A DNA stretch of 64,000 nucleotides from Synergistaceae bacterium (GCA_018436725.1 JAHDKT010000052.1:1-64000), one strand, 5' to 3'. Numbered from the stretch's first letter, positions 17,362-27,068 are shown. Notes: generated from the sequence alone by a model not told the origin. Translations and numbers: made by a program.

Positions 17362-18165
17362 ATGAGCATTTCGGGGTTTTATATCACTGTACGCGGGATC
17401 AAAATATATTGCGAGACGAACGGAGGTCCGGGAGACGACACGATCATCTGCCTGCATACGGCGGGAAGAGAAAACCGTCAGTATCACGAAGTCATGGAGC
17501 TTCTTCAGGACAAGTACCGAATGATCGCGTTCGATATGCCTGCTCATGGAAAGAGTTGGCCGCTTCCTGGAAATAACGTGGTAAACAACTACGTCGATTA
17601 CGGGAAATGGGTTTGGGACGTGATCGCCGAGTTAAAGGTGGAAAATCCAGTGATAATCGGGTGTTCGATGGGAGGTAATATCGTGTATCACATGGCGATA
17701 GAATATCCCGTCAAAGGAATCGTCTCGATGCAGGGCGCCGATTATACGCCTACCGTGAACGAAAACATTCTCGAACTGCTGAATCACCCCTATGTAAGCT
17801 GCCAGCACTCTCATCTGGAGTTCAGCGAATGCCTTATCGGGAAGAAAACAACGCAGGAACGCCGCGATTTTATTCTGTGGGGCGTTATGTGCGAGATCGG
17901 AAAGACGAAGCAGGGCGATCTGACGCAGTATAACGGCTTCGACGTTCGGGAGAAGATGTGCGAAATCACGTGCCCCGTAATGGTGATTCACGGCCTGGAC
18001 GACAAGATAGCTACCGGTGAAATGGCCGAGGCTACTATCGCGAGAATCACGAACAGCAAAACGGTTTTGTATCGTCCGATCGAGGACTACGGGCATTTTA
18101 TAGCCGTTGAGAATCCCGAAGCCGTCGCCGCATATCTTGATGAGTTCATGCGGGCTATTCAGTGA
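17362..18165 (+). CDS. Alpha/beta hydrolase
   Basis: A 267-residue alpha/beta-hydrolase-fold enzyme, cytosolic. The nucleophile is S102 in the elbow GCSMGG, the acid is likely in HGLDDK, and the base is the histidine of YGHFIAVENP. The triad is therefore complete. The start at ATG 17362 has AAGGGG about 10 bases upstream; a TTG at 17344 is less likely. In this operon it could be a C-C hydrolase, lactonase or thioesterase in the breakdown of the imported acid. No closer assignment is possible. Confidence 0.85.
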   Translation: MSISGFYITVRGIKIYCETNGGPGDDTIICLHTAGRENRQYHEVMELLQDKYRMIAFDMPAHGKSWPLPGNNVVNNYVDYGKWVWDVIAELKVENPVIIGCSMGGNIVYHMAIEYPVKGIVSMQGADYTPTVNENILELLNHPYVSCQHSHLEFSECLIGKKTTQERRDFILWGVMCEIGKTKQGDLTQYNGFDVREKMCEITCPVMVIHGLDDKIATGEMAEATIARITNSKTVLYRPIEDYGHFIAVENPEAVAAYLDEFMRAIQ

Positions 18166-18195
18166 TTCTGCGATAAGGCACGTTATGGAGAAGGG

Positions 18196-18663
18196 GTGAG
18201 TTGGGTGAATTGGACTGAAAAAAGCAAGGACAAGGTGGCGCTGTTCATTCCTTTGCTCTGGTTGGCGTTCTTCGCGCTTATCTTTACTGGTAACGGTTTG
18301 TATTCAATGTACCCGGTCTTGTTGGTGGCCTCGATCAACATGATATTGGGGATATCGGAGGGCGAAAAGATCAACAGGTCGCTCTTCTGGGTGTGGTTCG
18401 TGGGATGGACCGCGCTGATGTGCGTCGCGATTACGGGCATGAACTATTATTATTTTAAATTCGGCAACAATGCCCCGGATTTCTTGATGTTCGGCATGCA
18501 CCCCTCCTTCTTTTTCCTGATCGGCGTGCTGTGGCTCGGCGGTTTTGTATATTTGGGGTTCTCGTTTTGCGCCCTGAAGGATATTTGGCTACCTCGGAAA
18601 AAATGGGACGACTTTTTGACGTACGCAAGTTCGCTTTCCAAAGAGGAAAGGGGAGAAGAATAA
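18196..18663 (+). CDS. Small membrane protein partnering a sodium:solute symporter
   Basis: A 155-residue protein with four predicted membrane helices (about residues 15-33, 37-52, 67-85 and 102-125) and charged ends. Its TAA stop overlaps the ATG of the symporter gene (TAATG), so the two are translationally coupled, as with small accessory subunits of some SSS carriers. I do not recognise the family. GTG 18196 is used here; a GTG at 18205 has an equally good Shine-Dalgarno. Confidence 0.7.
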   Translation: MSWVNWTEKSKDKVALFIPLLWLAFFALIFTGNGLYSMYPVLLVASINMILGISEGEKINRSLFWVWFVGWTALMCVAITGMNYYYFKFGNNAPDFLMFGMHPSFFFLIGVLWLGGFVYLGFSFCALKDIWLPRKKWDDFLTYASSLSKEERGEE

Positions 18664-20159
18664 TGCAGAACACGTTGCTTCTTGGGGCTATTTTTCTCTT
18701 GCTGGCCGCTTCTCTATATATCGGCATCAGATCGAAGAACGCGTCGACCGCCGCCGCGTTCATCGGAAGCGCGAAAAGTTTCGGCTCGATTCCCGTCGCG
18801 CTCTCCAGCGTCGCCGCTCTTGCGTCGGGATGGATGATCGTAGGAATGCCGGCGGTCGTATACAGCAGCGGCAACTTCTTGACTTTGAACTGCTTGATGG
18901 CCGGCGGATTCGCCCTCTCGTACGTATTGATAGGGAAAAAAGTTCGCGCGCTTGCCGAAGTGACGCCGGTCGCGACCATCGGCGATTTGATCGAAGCTCG
19001 TTACAACTGCAAAAAAGTCAGGCTTATGTCCACATTGGTCCTCTTTCTGGGATGCTTCTCCTATCTGGCCTCGCAAATCGCGGCCGGGGCGAGTTTGCTG
19101 ACGTATCTCTTCGGGTGGGAAGTGTTCTTCGGAGCCGTCCTGATGTTCGGAGTCGTCATCGTTTACGTCGCCGTGGGCGGCGAATCGGCCGGTTTGATGT
19201 CGCAGGCTTTCCAGGGGCTGATCATGTTTATCGTCGGAGCTGTCGTCATCGGGATCTTCTTCTGGCAGGGCGGCTTTCCCGGTCTCTACCAAGGCGTGAT
19301 GAAGAATCCTGTAGTAACCGGGGCCAACGGGGTTTCCTCTAACTTCGGAATGATCAACTTCACGGCGTACGGAACCGCGTCGCAAGCGCAAACCGCGACA
19401 TGGTTCACCTTGGCGTGGGTGGGGACGGTGTGTCAGCCGGCGATACTGACGAGAATGTACGCCCTCAAGGATCCCCGCGAACTACCCAAGCTCGGTATTC
19501 AGACGGGGATAACTCAGGCGACCGTTTCCTTTTTCGGTCTTACGATAGGGTACCTGGCCGTTCTGCTTGTGGCCACGGGGCAGATGGAACCGCTTGCGAA
19601 ACCGGCGTTTACGACGTGGGCGATAGGTTCCTATTTGGGACCGGTTATGCAGGTGCTGCTCTATACCGCCGCGATCGCGGCCATCATCTCTTCCGCGAGC
19701 ATGTACCTGTCGATAGCCTCTTCCGTTTTCTCTCATGACATACTAAAGACCATGGGTGTGAAATTGACGGACGAGCGGCAGATACGAATCGCCAGAATAT
19801 GCATAGTTCTCGTCGGGGTCGTCGGCATTTTGCTCGCGTCTTTCAGCGGAGAGACCGTCGCGCTTCTGGGAGCTTTGGGTTGGGCAACGTTCGTGACGAT
19901 TTTCCTCCCCGTGGTGGCGATCGGCATGGTTTGGAAAAAAGCGAACGCGCGAGGTATGGGGGCGGCTGCGGCGACGGCCCTGATCGGCAATATCGCGGGA
20001 TTGCTGATCGTCGGTTTCAGCAACTTCAAATGGCCTTTGGGCATGCCGTGGTACATGTACCTGATAGCCGCGAGTACGTCGATCGGCATTATCGTATCGT
20101 ATCTCACAAGCAAAAAGGATGAGATAAGCAAGCCGGTACAGGAAGCCTTGAAAATGTAA
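18663..20159 (+). CDS. Sodium:solute symporter (SSS family)
   Basis: A 498-residue polytopic inner-membrane carrier with about 13 hydrophobic segments and SSS-family features such as GSAKSFGSIPVALSSVAALASGWMIVG near the N-terminus and the signature-like IISSASMYLSIASSVFSHD in the middle. It is predicted to import an organic acid or amino-acid-like substrate with Na+. It starts at ATG 18663, overlapping the stop of the small membrane protein gene. It sits in the CoA-pathway operon, so its substrate is probably that of the CoA transferase. Confidence 0.9.
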   Translation: MQNTLLLGAIFLLLAASLYIGIRSKNASTAAAFIGSAKSFGSIPVALSSVAALASGWMIVGMPAVVYSSGNFLTLNCLMAGGFALSYVLIGKKVRALAEVTPVATIGDLIEARYNCKKVRLMSTLVLFLGCFSYLASQIAAGASLLTYLFGWEVFFGAVLMFGVVIVYVAVGGESAGLMSQAFQGLIMFIVGAVVIGIFFWQGGFPGLYQGVMKNPVVTGANGVSSNFGMINFTAYGTASQAQTATWFTLAWVGTVCQPAILTRMYALKDPRELPKLGIQTGITQATVSFFGLTIGYLAVLLVATGQMEPLAKPAFTTWAIGSYLGPVMQVLLYTAAIAAIISSASMYLSIASSVFSHDILKTMGVKLTDERQIRIARICIVLVGVVGILLASFSGETVALLGALGWATFVTIFLPVVAIGMVWKKANARGMGAAAATALIGNIAGLLIVGFSNFKWPLGMPWYMYLIAASTSIGIIVSYLTSKKDEISKPVQEALKM

Positions 20160-20235
20160 TACGCCGGGCTTCGCGGGCGGCTCGGTTGGATCTTCGTGTT
20201 AAACAATAACGCTCCGGCCAAGGAGGAAGATGGAT

Positions 20236-20646
20236 ATGTCCGAAAAGAAAATGTACAGCATGCTGGTCTTCAGCAACCACAGCGAAGGTATGGAAAAAGT
20301 ATATAACGAATGGTACGCGGGGCAGCATATTTTCGACCTTCTCCGAATTCCGGGCTTCATCGGTTGCAGGTTTTATAAATTGGCCGGCGTCCAGCTCAGC
20401 GCCGACATGGAAAGAAAACATAAATATTTGATGATATGGGATATCGAGACCGACGATATCGAAGCCGTCGATCGGGATATAAAGGCCCGCATGCGCGACG
20501 GCCGAACGGTCATGAGCGACTCTTTCGATATGAGCTATGCCGACTATATGATCGTGCCGATTACCAAGTACGTAACAGCAGAGGAAATCGACGGAAAATC
20601 GGTTGAAGAGGTTTTAACGATTTCCGAGCTGGACTATGAGAAATAA
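20236..20646 (+). CDS. EthD-like dimeric alpha/beta-barrel protein
   Basis: A 136-residue protein resembling the EthD/dimeric alpha-beta barrel superfamily, with the characteristic YNEWYAGQHIFDLLRIPGF segment at about residues 19-37. Such proteins occur as lyases, isomerases or accessory factors in aromatic and xenobiotic degradation. AAGGAGG at 20220-20226 favours ATG 20236 over the ATG at 20230. It is the last gene before a strong hairpin and so likely closes the CoA-pathway operon. The function is not predictable beyond the fold. Confidence 0.65.
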   Translation: MSEKKMYSMLVFSNHSEGMEKVYNEWYAGQHIFDLLRIPGFIGCRFYKLAGVQLSADMERKHKYLMIWDIETDDIEAVDRDIKARMRDGRTVMSDSFDMSYADYMIVPITKYVTAEEIDGKSVEEVLTISELDYEK

Positions 20647-20701
20647 AGCGGGCGGCGTATCGATGCGGTAAGCTCGATTCTTCGCGCTTCGAAGACGGCG
20701 A

Positions 20702-20740
20702 GTTCATGGAGAGGGGCGCTGCGCGCTTCTCTCCATGAAC
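20702..20740. terminator. Long hairpin closing the CoA-pathway operon
   Basis: GTTCATGGAGAG (20702-20713) pairs with CTCTCCATGAAC (20729-20740). The inner GGGCGC/GCGCTT bases extend the stem to about 18 bp with a three-base loop. No T-run follows. Nothing else recognisable lies between here and the AspT-like gene. Confidence 0.65.
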
Positions 20741-20964
20741 GGAACGACCGTCGAAAAGCGCTTTCCTGCGCTGTACGCTCCGTCTTGTCCAAGTCTTTTT
20801 GAACGGCAACGGAGCATTGTTTTCCCTCGGTATCCATATTCGACGTTCCCCGAGAAGAGATTGTCAATTGTTGTTCCAGGCCGTCCGAACGAAAAGGATG
20901 CTTCGCCATAAAAGATGGCGAGCGCTAGTCGAGGTTGTTTTTTTTTAAGGAGGAGGGGTGTTTT

Positions 20965-22338
20965 TTGAGTTTCGATGTGGAGTCTTGGATAATGAGCCCT
21001 TTTATATTGATGTTTATATCGGTTGTAGTCGGAGTATTGTTTGGAAGAATAAAGTTCGGATATCTTTCGTTCGGAGGGTCCGGCGCGCTTTTTTCCGGCC
21101 TTGTCCTTGGGTGGTGGGTTTGGAGGTATGCCGGAAAATTTCAGGTGGGGGACGCGGCGTACGCGGCTGCGCAGGCTTTGATACGCGACGGGGTTGTGGA
21201 CGTTATGTTTTTTAACCTTTTTCTCATTCTTTTTGTCGTTCCGGTAGGGCTTTTAGCAGCCAAGGATATTGGACGAGTAATTAAAAAGTACGGCGGGAAA
21301 TTTCTGGTTCTTTCCGTATTGATAACGTTTATCGGCGCGGCCGGTTCGTACGTTATGGCGATCTTCAGCAACGACGTCAGCCCCTTCGAAGTGACCGGCG
21401 TATACACGGGCGCTTTGACGAGTTCTCCGGGTTTGGCGGCGGCGTTGGAATCCGCACGGGAAGAGGCCTCCGAGCGGGCCGAAAAATACGAGGCTTCGAG
21501 CGAGCAAGAGAAAGCGCGATTTCTGCGGATTCTCGGAATGAAGGAACTGACTCCTGAAAACACCGGCGCTCTCTCGGCGGAAAAAAAAGCCTTGTTTATA
21601 CGGAATGCGGAGGCGGGGGTAGGCGTAGGGCACACGATAGGCTATCCTTTTGGGGTTATCATCGTAATCCTGGCAATGAATTTTTTCCCAAGGTTGTTTA
21701 AGATAGACGTCGAAAAAGAGAAGAAATTGTTCCTTCAGGAAATGGGTTCGGGGCACGAGCAAGAGAACGCGCAGAGCAAACAGGTCCGGGAGGTGGATTT
21801 CGATCTGGTCGGGTTCGTATTCGTTTGCTTGTTCGGCTATTCCTTGGGACAGATAAACGTATTTCTCGGTCCGTTGGGGAATATCGGTCTTGGCGCTACC
21901 GGCGGCGCTTTGTTGGGCGCCTTGCTGCTCGGCTATATAGGCGACATAGGATTCGTTCATTTCAGGATGAGCAACAAGATACTCGGAGTGATCAGAGATC
22001 TGGCCCTGGTTTTTTTCTTGTCGACCGTGGGGCTTCGATACGGTTTCAAGGTTTTCGACGCTTTGCTCGGAGCCGGAGCGTACCTTGCATTCGTTTCCGT
22101 AGCGGTGGGTTTTGCCGCGCTGTTGGCGGGATTCGTCGTTGGGAGGTATGTCTTGGGGATCAATTGGGTTATTTTATCGGGAGCGATATGCGGCGGGATG
22201 ACTTCAACTCCCGGGCTCGGTTGCTGTATCGACGCGCTGAAGAGCGACGAGCCGGCGGCCGGGTACGGCGCGACGTATCCGTTCGCGTTGTTAAGTATGG
22301 TGATTTTTTCCATCATATTGCATAAAATGCCTGTGTGA
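20965..22338 (+). CDS. AspT/YidE-type transporter (putative antiporter)
   Basis: A 457-residue membrane protein with two hydrophobic halves, each containing the glycine-rich helix pairs of the AspT/YidE family (GALTSSPGLAAALE in the first, GGMTSTPGLGCCIDALKS in the second). They are separated by a hydrophilic loop of about 110 residues. The TrkA-C (RCK) domains found in YidE are absent. TTG 20965 is chosen because AGGAGGAGGGG ends six bases before it; ATG 20992 is an alternative. It may be an aspartate:alanine-type exchanger or a precursor:product antiporter for the neighbouring pathway. Confidence 0.75.
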   Translation: MSFDVESWIMSPFILMFISVVVGVLFGRIKFGYLSFGGSGALFSGLVLGWWVWRYAGKFQVGDAAYAAAQALIRDGVVDVMFFNLFLILFVVPVGLLAAKDIGRVIKKYGGKFLVLSVLITFIGAAGSYVMAIFSNDVSPFEVTGVYTGALTSSPGLAAALESAREEASERAEKYEASSEQEKARFLRILGMKELTPENTGALSAEKKALFIRNAEAGVGVGHTIGYPFGVIIVILAMNFFPRLFKIDVEKEKKLFLQEMGSGHEQENAQSKQVREVDFDLVGFVFVCLFGYSLGQINVFLGPLGNIGLGATGGALLGALLLGYIGDIGFVHFRMSNKILGVIRDLALVFFLSTVGLRYGFKVFDALLGAGAYLAFVSVAVGFAALLAGFVVGRYVLGINWVILSGAICGGMTSTPGLGCCIDALKSDEPAAGYGATYPFALLSMVIFSIILHKMPV

Positions 22339-22403
22339 TGCGGAGTTTCTAAACCAGTCGAGGGCGAAACAGTCGCTCGGATCGAACGACGTTTCTCCGG
22401 CGC

Positions 22404-22433
22404 GCGAAGGGGAGGATTGTCTCTCCCCTTCGC
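22404..22433 (+). terminator. Hairpin after the AspT-like gene
   Basis: GCGAAGGGGAG (22404-22414) pairs with CTCCCCTTCGC (22423-22433) over an 8-base loop. There is no T-run. It lies between the carrier gene and the pucR-like gene and probably separates their transcripts. Confidence 0.6.
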
Positions 22434-22473
22434 ATGAAACGGTCGATTGCTCAAGGCATAAAGGGGAGATAGC

Positions 22474-24087
22474 ATGAGCATCCAGATATCCGATGTCGTT
22501 TCCACCGACATCTTTTCAACACGCGCTCGTGTGATAGCCGGGAGCAAGGGGCTTAATCGACAGGTTAACTCTATAACAGTAATGGAAGTAAAAGATTTTA
22601 CAAAGCATACGATAGAGAAAAATCTCTTGATATTAACTACTTTTTCCAATTTTTCGGAGAAAGTGGAAGAGATGGAGCGGGTTTTTTATGAGTTGATCGA
22701 AAAAAATATCGCGGGATTGGTAGTGAAGATCAACAGGTATCTTGAAGAAGTGCCCGAAGCTTTGTCGAGAATCGCGGAGGATAACAACGTACCTTTGATA
22801 GAACTCGATAAGAGCGCTTTATTCAGCGATGTGATACTTTCCGTGGCGTCGTTGATCATCAATGCGCAACATAATACGCTCCAACTAATCAATAAAGAAT
22901 ATGAAATTATGAATAATCTCATCCTAAGAGGTGAGAGTATAGATGATTTAATGGGTCATATCGGAACTATGTTAAAGATCAATTGCTACTATTACTTGTT
23001 CGACGGACATCTTTCCACTCAATGTATTGTCCGCGAGCATAGAGAAAAGCTCGACTTCAAAAAACTGCTCCATGAGATAAAGGATCAAAGCTGTTTTGAG
23101 AATCCGGGCGAGGTTCATAAAAATTATTCCATAAGTTCGGATAAAAAGTTCCTTATATTCCCATGTACGAATAAAAATGGCATTTTAGGGTATTTCATTT
23201 TGGAGTATTTTGAAGGTGTTTCCGAGAGAGAAATTATATTGGCTAATCAATATGCTCGCTTTTTAACTATCAAGCAGATGGAGATACTGCTTGTGGAGAA
23301 CGAAGAAGTGGCCTCCCGGCGGCATACTATTAACAGAGTGTTTTACGATAATTCGATATCCGAGGAGACGATAAGACGTTATTTACGGATTCTTGGAACC
23401 GAAGTTCGAGAGTTCTATTATGTGATTGCTTTGGAAAGCGAGCAGTTTAAGAATTCTATAGTAAGCTATACGCAAAAGAATAAAGTTGTTGCTTTTTTTG
23501 ATTCATTAGGGGTGAAAAGCTTTTTAATAGAAAATTTGTATAGTACTTTGGTTATCGTCTTATTCTTTGATAAGGAAGAACAGCCTGTTTCCGAAATTCT
23601 AAATAAACTATACGGATTTTTGAAGTACGGCGATATGCTCCTTGAAATAGGATGCAGCAAAAAGAATAAAGATTTGCGGCATCTCTTCCCCGCGTTGAAA
23701 GAAGCGAAGGAATCTATTCTTCTGGGCGGCGTCCTTTGTAAAAATACGCATATTTTTTTCTTCGATCAATTTATTCATTATGCAATGTTCTCAAAATTGC
23801 TGGATACAAAGGAATATTTAAATATGAAGGGGAAGATTATCGCCCCAATCACAAGCCCCGATGGGAAAAACAAGCTGGAAATGATAAAAACTCTTGAAGT
23901 ATGTATTAACTCGGAGACATTAAAACAAGCCGCGGATCTGCTGCACATTCACATCAACACGCTGTACTATCGCCTTGATAGAATCGAGCAGCTTACCGGA
24001 GAGAGCTTTTATACGAATTCGGGAAAACAGATTTTAAGCAACGCTGTTATGTTGTATAATTTAGAAAAGTTGTATAAGGGCATCTGA
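22474..24087 (+). CDS. PucR-family transcriptional regulator
   Basis: A 537-residue regulator with an N-terminal PucR sensing domain (residues 1-130: ISDVVSTDIFSTRARVIAG, then LLILTT and GLVVKI) and a C-terminal helix-turn-helix of the PucR type (LKQAADLLHIHINTLYYRLDRI, about 487-508). The middle holds a GGDEF-like/CdaR-type region. Codon use is much more AT-rich than in any flanking gene, which suggests separate acquisition. It probably controls the upstream CoA-pathway operon and AspT-like carrier in response to the substrate. It starts at ATG 22474 behind GGGGAG. It is convergent with the MocR-type gene. Confidence 0.85.
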   Translation: MSIQISDVVSTDIFSTRARVIAGSKGLNRQVNSITVMEVKDFTKHTIEKNLLILTTFSNFSEKVEEMERVFYELIEKNIAGLVVKINRYLEEVPEALSRIAEDNNVPLIELDKSALFSDVILSVASLIINAQHNTLQLINKEYEIMNNLILRGESIDDLMGHIGTMLKINCYYYLFDGHLSTQCIVREHREKLDFKKLLHEIKDQSCFENPGEVHKNYSISSDKKFLIFPCTNKNGILGYFILEYFEGVSEREIILANQYARFLTIKQMEILLVENEEVASRRHTINRVFYDNSISEETIRRYLRILGTEVREFYYVIALESEQFKNSIVSYTQKNKVVAFFDSLGVKSFLIENLYSTLVIVLFFDKEEQPVSEILNKLYGFLKYGDMLLEIGCSKKNKDLRHLFPALKEAKESILLGGVLCKNTHIFFFDQFIHYAMFSKLLDTKEYLNMKGKIIAPITSPDGKNKLEMIKTLEVCINSETLKQAADLLHIHINTLYYRLDRIEQLTGESFYTNSGKQILSNAVMLYNLEKLYKGI

Positions 24088-24150
24088 TCCGTCCTTTTTA
24101 TGCCCCCGTCGTATCCAGCATGAAAAACGTTTTTCCCTAATATTCTTTTT

Positions 24151-25590
24151 TTACGCGAAGTCCGAGCGCGGGTCAAGAGCGCGCGAATGGATGACGCGTT
24201 CGAGAATTTCCACGCCTTGGGTGATTTCTGAAGAATGCAAATGGGCGTATCCCATGATGATTTCATTGCGGTGGCGTCCCCGGTTCTGGAATGAAAAATC
24301 TTCGACGGGGTAGACGGTCGCTCCGCAGGACGAGATTCTGCGGATAAGGTCTTCCGTAAAGGTCGTTTCAAAAAAACTTGCGAGTACATGAAGCCCCGCA
24401 GTTTGGCCTTTGATATGGAATTCGCCGGGAAACTTGGCGTTCAGTTCGGCGATCAGCTGTTTTCTCTTCTGGTTGTAGATTTTGTTTATCTTCGAGGTAT
24501 GTTTTTCCAACCTTCCGCTGTTTATGAATTCCGCCATAACGTATTGAGACAACGACTCCGAGTGAAGATCGGCGTTCATTTTATACGCCTTGTATCCGGG
24601 AACGAGTTTGTCGGGGAGCAGCATGAACCCCAAGCGAAGCGCCGGCGTCAAGATCTTGCTGAAGGAGGAGACGTAGATTACTCGGTCCGGATTCAGTTCG
24701 TGGAGCGAGCTTATGGGCGGGCCTTCGAAGCGGAATGTACTGCCGTTGCCGTAATCGCTTTCTACGACGTAGCAGTCGTTGTCGGATGCGTACCGGACGA
24801 GCGATTGTCTTCTCTGTATGGGCAGGATGCTCCCCAAAGGATACTGATGGGAAGGCGTAGTGTAGATGAATGAAACGTCGGAGTCCGCAGGGAGCAGGGA
24901 TGTATTTATGCCTTTGTCGTCCGCTTCTATCCCCGAGACTGAATACCCTTCGGATGAGAAAAGGTTCAAAATACTGGGATGAATCGGATCTTCGACTATC
25001 GCTTTATTTTTTCCGTCGGACAAAATCCTGGCGATAAGAGCCAATCCCTGCGTGGCTCCGGAAATGATCATGACGTTTTTGGGAGGGCATTCAATTCCTC
25101 TCGTCCGGAAAAGATACCTGGAAATGCTCTCCCGTAGCTCCCAAACTCCGGCGAAATTACTGTAGCGAAACGCGGACGGGGGTAAAGCGGCGCATACTCT
25201 GCTGTATAATTTGCCCCATTCTTTTCGAGGAAACAGAGAAGGGTCGGGAACGCCGGATCGGAAGTCGATAGTCTCCTCCTTTGTGTCGAACGGGGCGGAA
25301 AGGGCGGTTCTGTCTCTTTTGTAGACCGTTCTTTTTTGCTGCGATATGCCTGTCGCGACAACGGTCCCCGACCCCCGCTCGCCTTCGAGGAAGCCTTCGG
25401 CGGCGAGCTGCTCGTAGACTTCGAGAACCGTGTTTCGAGAGACGCAGAGCTGTTTCGACAATGTTCTGGACGAAGGAAGTCTTTCTCCGGAGGATATATT
25501 TCCACCCAGAATCATTTCTTTTATATGCGAGTGCAATTGGCGTTTCAACGAGATGCCGCTGTTTTTGTCGAGAGCTATCCACACAGCCAT
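24151..25590 (-). CDS. MocR/PdxR-type GntR regulator with aminotransferase domain
   Basis: A 479-residue chimera: an N-terminal GntR winged helix (SGERLPSSRTLSKQLCVSRNTVLEVYEQLAAEGFL) fused to a fold-type I aminotransferase domain (ISGATQGLALIARIL; PLP-lysine region VSSFSKILTPALRLGFMLLP). Such proteins bind PLP and an amine and control genes for amino-acid, GABA or vitamin B6 metabolism. The start is uncertain: ATG 25590 is used, but AGGAG lies only two bases before it, and a GTG at 25584 has better spacing. It is divergent from the glycerol-dehydrogenase-like gene across 287 bases, so the enzyme/TRAP/Grd operon is its likely target. Confidence 0.85.
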   Translation of the reverse strand: MAVWIALDKNSGISLKRQLHSHIKEMILGGNISSGERLPSSRTLSKQLCVSRNTVLEVYEQLAAEGFLEGERGSGTVVATGISQQKRTVYKRDRTALSAPFDTKEETIDFRSGVPDPSLFPRKEWGKLYSRVCAALPPSAFRYSNFAGVWELRESISRYLFRTRGIECPPKNVMIISGATQGLALIARILSDGKNKAIVEDPIHPSILNLFSSEGYSVSGIEADDKGINTSLLPADSDVSFIYTTPSHQYPLGSILPIQRRQSLVRYASDNDCYVVESDYGNGSTFRFEGPPISSLHELNPDRVIYVSSFSKILTPALRLGFMLLPDKLVPGYKAYKMNADLHSESLSQYVMAEFINSGRLEKHTSKINKIYNQKRKQLIAELNAKFPGEFHIKGQTAGLHVLASFFETTFTEDLIRRISSCGATVYPVEDFSFQNRGRHRNEIIMGYAHLHSSEITQGVEILERVIHSRALDPRSDFA

Positions 25591-25877
25591 CACTCCTGAA
25601 AAGTGGCCCTGTTAAAAAAAGATAAAAGTGGAACTTTAAAAACCAATCCTTGATGATATGGTAAAGCTCGTGAAATGAAAAAGCAAACCTTATTCTACCG
25701 AAAAGATCGAAAGAAAGGAGCGAGAGGCGAAAGAGATACGCGGCGCGCAAGTAACGGAAGCGTTCGAATCGGGCAACGGTCGTTTTTCTCGTATACAGGT
25801 CGCCGCCCGGATCGCGGAGCGATAAGAATCGATCGATAGGAGGGAGAACCTCTCGGGGGTTCATTCAAAAATCTACT

Positions 25878-26987
25878 ATGGTAAACGATACGACAAGAGC
25901 TTTTGGTTGTCCGTTGAGGTACATTCAGGGATTCGGCGAGTTCGACAATTTAGCTTCGCACACTGCGGCCTACGGGAAGGCGTGCATCGTGATCGACGGT
26001 TTTCTGTTCGATGCTCTGAACGCGAGGTTGCACGCCATTTATGAAAGCGCGGGGAAGGATTTTCTTGCAGCGAGCTTCAAAGGCGAATGTTGCGATGGCG
26101 AAATAGCCCGTATTTCCGGAATCGCCGGGAAGAACGGGGTTTCCGTAATTGTGGGGATAGGCGGCGGAAAGACGCTCGACACCGCCAAGCTTTGCGCCGA
26201 CGTTTTGGGGCTGCCGGTGATCATCGTTCCGTCGTCGGCTTCCAACGACGCTCCGGTCAGCGAAATTGCAGTAGTATACACCGAAAGCGGCGAGTATATA
26301 GGCTCGAAAAAGATGAAACGGAACGCCGAACTTGTCCTTGTGGACAGCGAGATCATAGCCAAGTCTCCCCGACGGCTTTTTGTAGCGGGAATGGGGGATG
26401 CCTTGGCGACCTGGTTCGAAGCGAAGGCGAACGAAGCTTCCGACTCTCCTAATTATGTCGGCCGCGGCTATAGGCGCTGCAAAGCCGGGATGGCGATCGC
26501 GGAGTCGTGCCATAAGACGCTTTTCGCGGATGGTAAGAAAGCGTTGATGGCTTTGGAAAGGGGAGTTGTCACTGAAGCTGTGGAAAACGTTATCGAAGCC
26601 AATATTTTGATGAGCGGGCTCGGATTTCAGAACACGGGGCTGTCGACGGCCCATGGGATACACTCGGGCCTTACGGCCGTTTCTTCGACGCACGCTTTCC
26701 TTCACGGCGAAAAGGTCGCGTTCGGCATAGTCTGCCAGATGATCCTCGAGAACGCATGCGACGAGGAGATAGACGAGGTCATGACCTTCATGGTCGACAT
26801 CGGACTTCCGGTCACCCTGAAACAGCTTGGTGTCGAAGCCGATCGCGAGAACGTACTGGCGATAGCCGCCAAGACGGTCCGGAACCCTCTCGTCCATCAT
26901 GAACCATTCAAAATTACCGAAGAGCTGGTGTTCGGTGCGATTCTCGCGGCGGACCGGCTGGGACAAAGCTATCTTGAAAACAGCTGA
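25878..26987 (+). CDS. Glycerol dehydrogenase-like iron/zinc alcohol dehydrogenase
   Basis: A 369-residue member of the GldA branch of metal-dependent alcohol dehydrogenases. The NAD-binding GGGKTLDTAK (about 96-105) is present. The metal ligands D174 (GMGDALATWFEA), H259 (STAHGIHS) and H276 (FLHGEKVAFG) are all conserved, so it should oxidise glycerol or another vicinal diol or amino-alcohol. There is no good Shine-Dalgarno before ATG 25878. It heads a run of genes with the TRAP transporter, GrdE/GrdB and an FGGY kinase, and may handle the alcohol or ketone part released from the Grd substrate. Confidence 0.85.
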   Translation: MVNDTTRAFGCPLRYIQGFGEFDNLASHTAAYGKACIVIDGFLFDALNARLHAIYESAGKDFLAASFKGECCDGEIARISGIAGKNGVSVIVGIGGGKTLDTAKLCADVLGLPVIIVPSSASNDAPVSEIAVVYTESGEYIGSKKMKRNAELVLVDSEIIAKSPRRLFVAGMGDALATWFEAKANEASDSPNYVGRGYRRCKAGMAIAESCHKTLFADGKKALMALERGVVTEAVENVIEANILMSGLGFQNTGLSTAHGIHSGLTAVSSTHAFLHGEKVAFGIVCQMILENACDEEIDEVMTFMVDIGLPVTLKQLGVEADRENVLAIAAKTVRNPLVHHEPFKITEELVFGAILAADRLGQSYLENS

Positions 26988-27068
26988 AATAGATGCGTTT
27001 TCAGATTCGACGACGATGCGTTCAGCGTAAATGTATTTTCAAATATCGTATTTCAAGGAGGAGACGAA

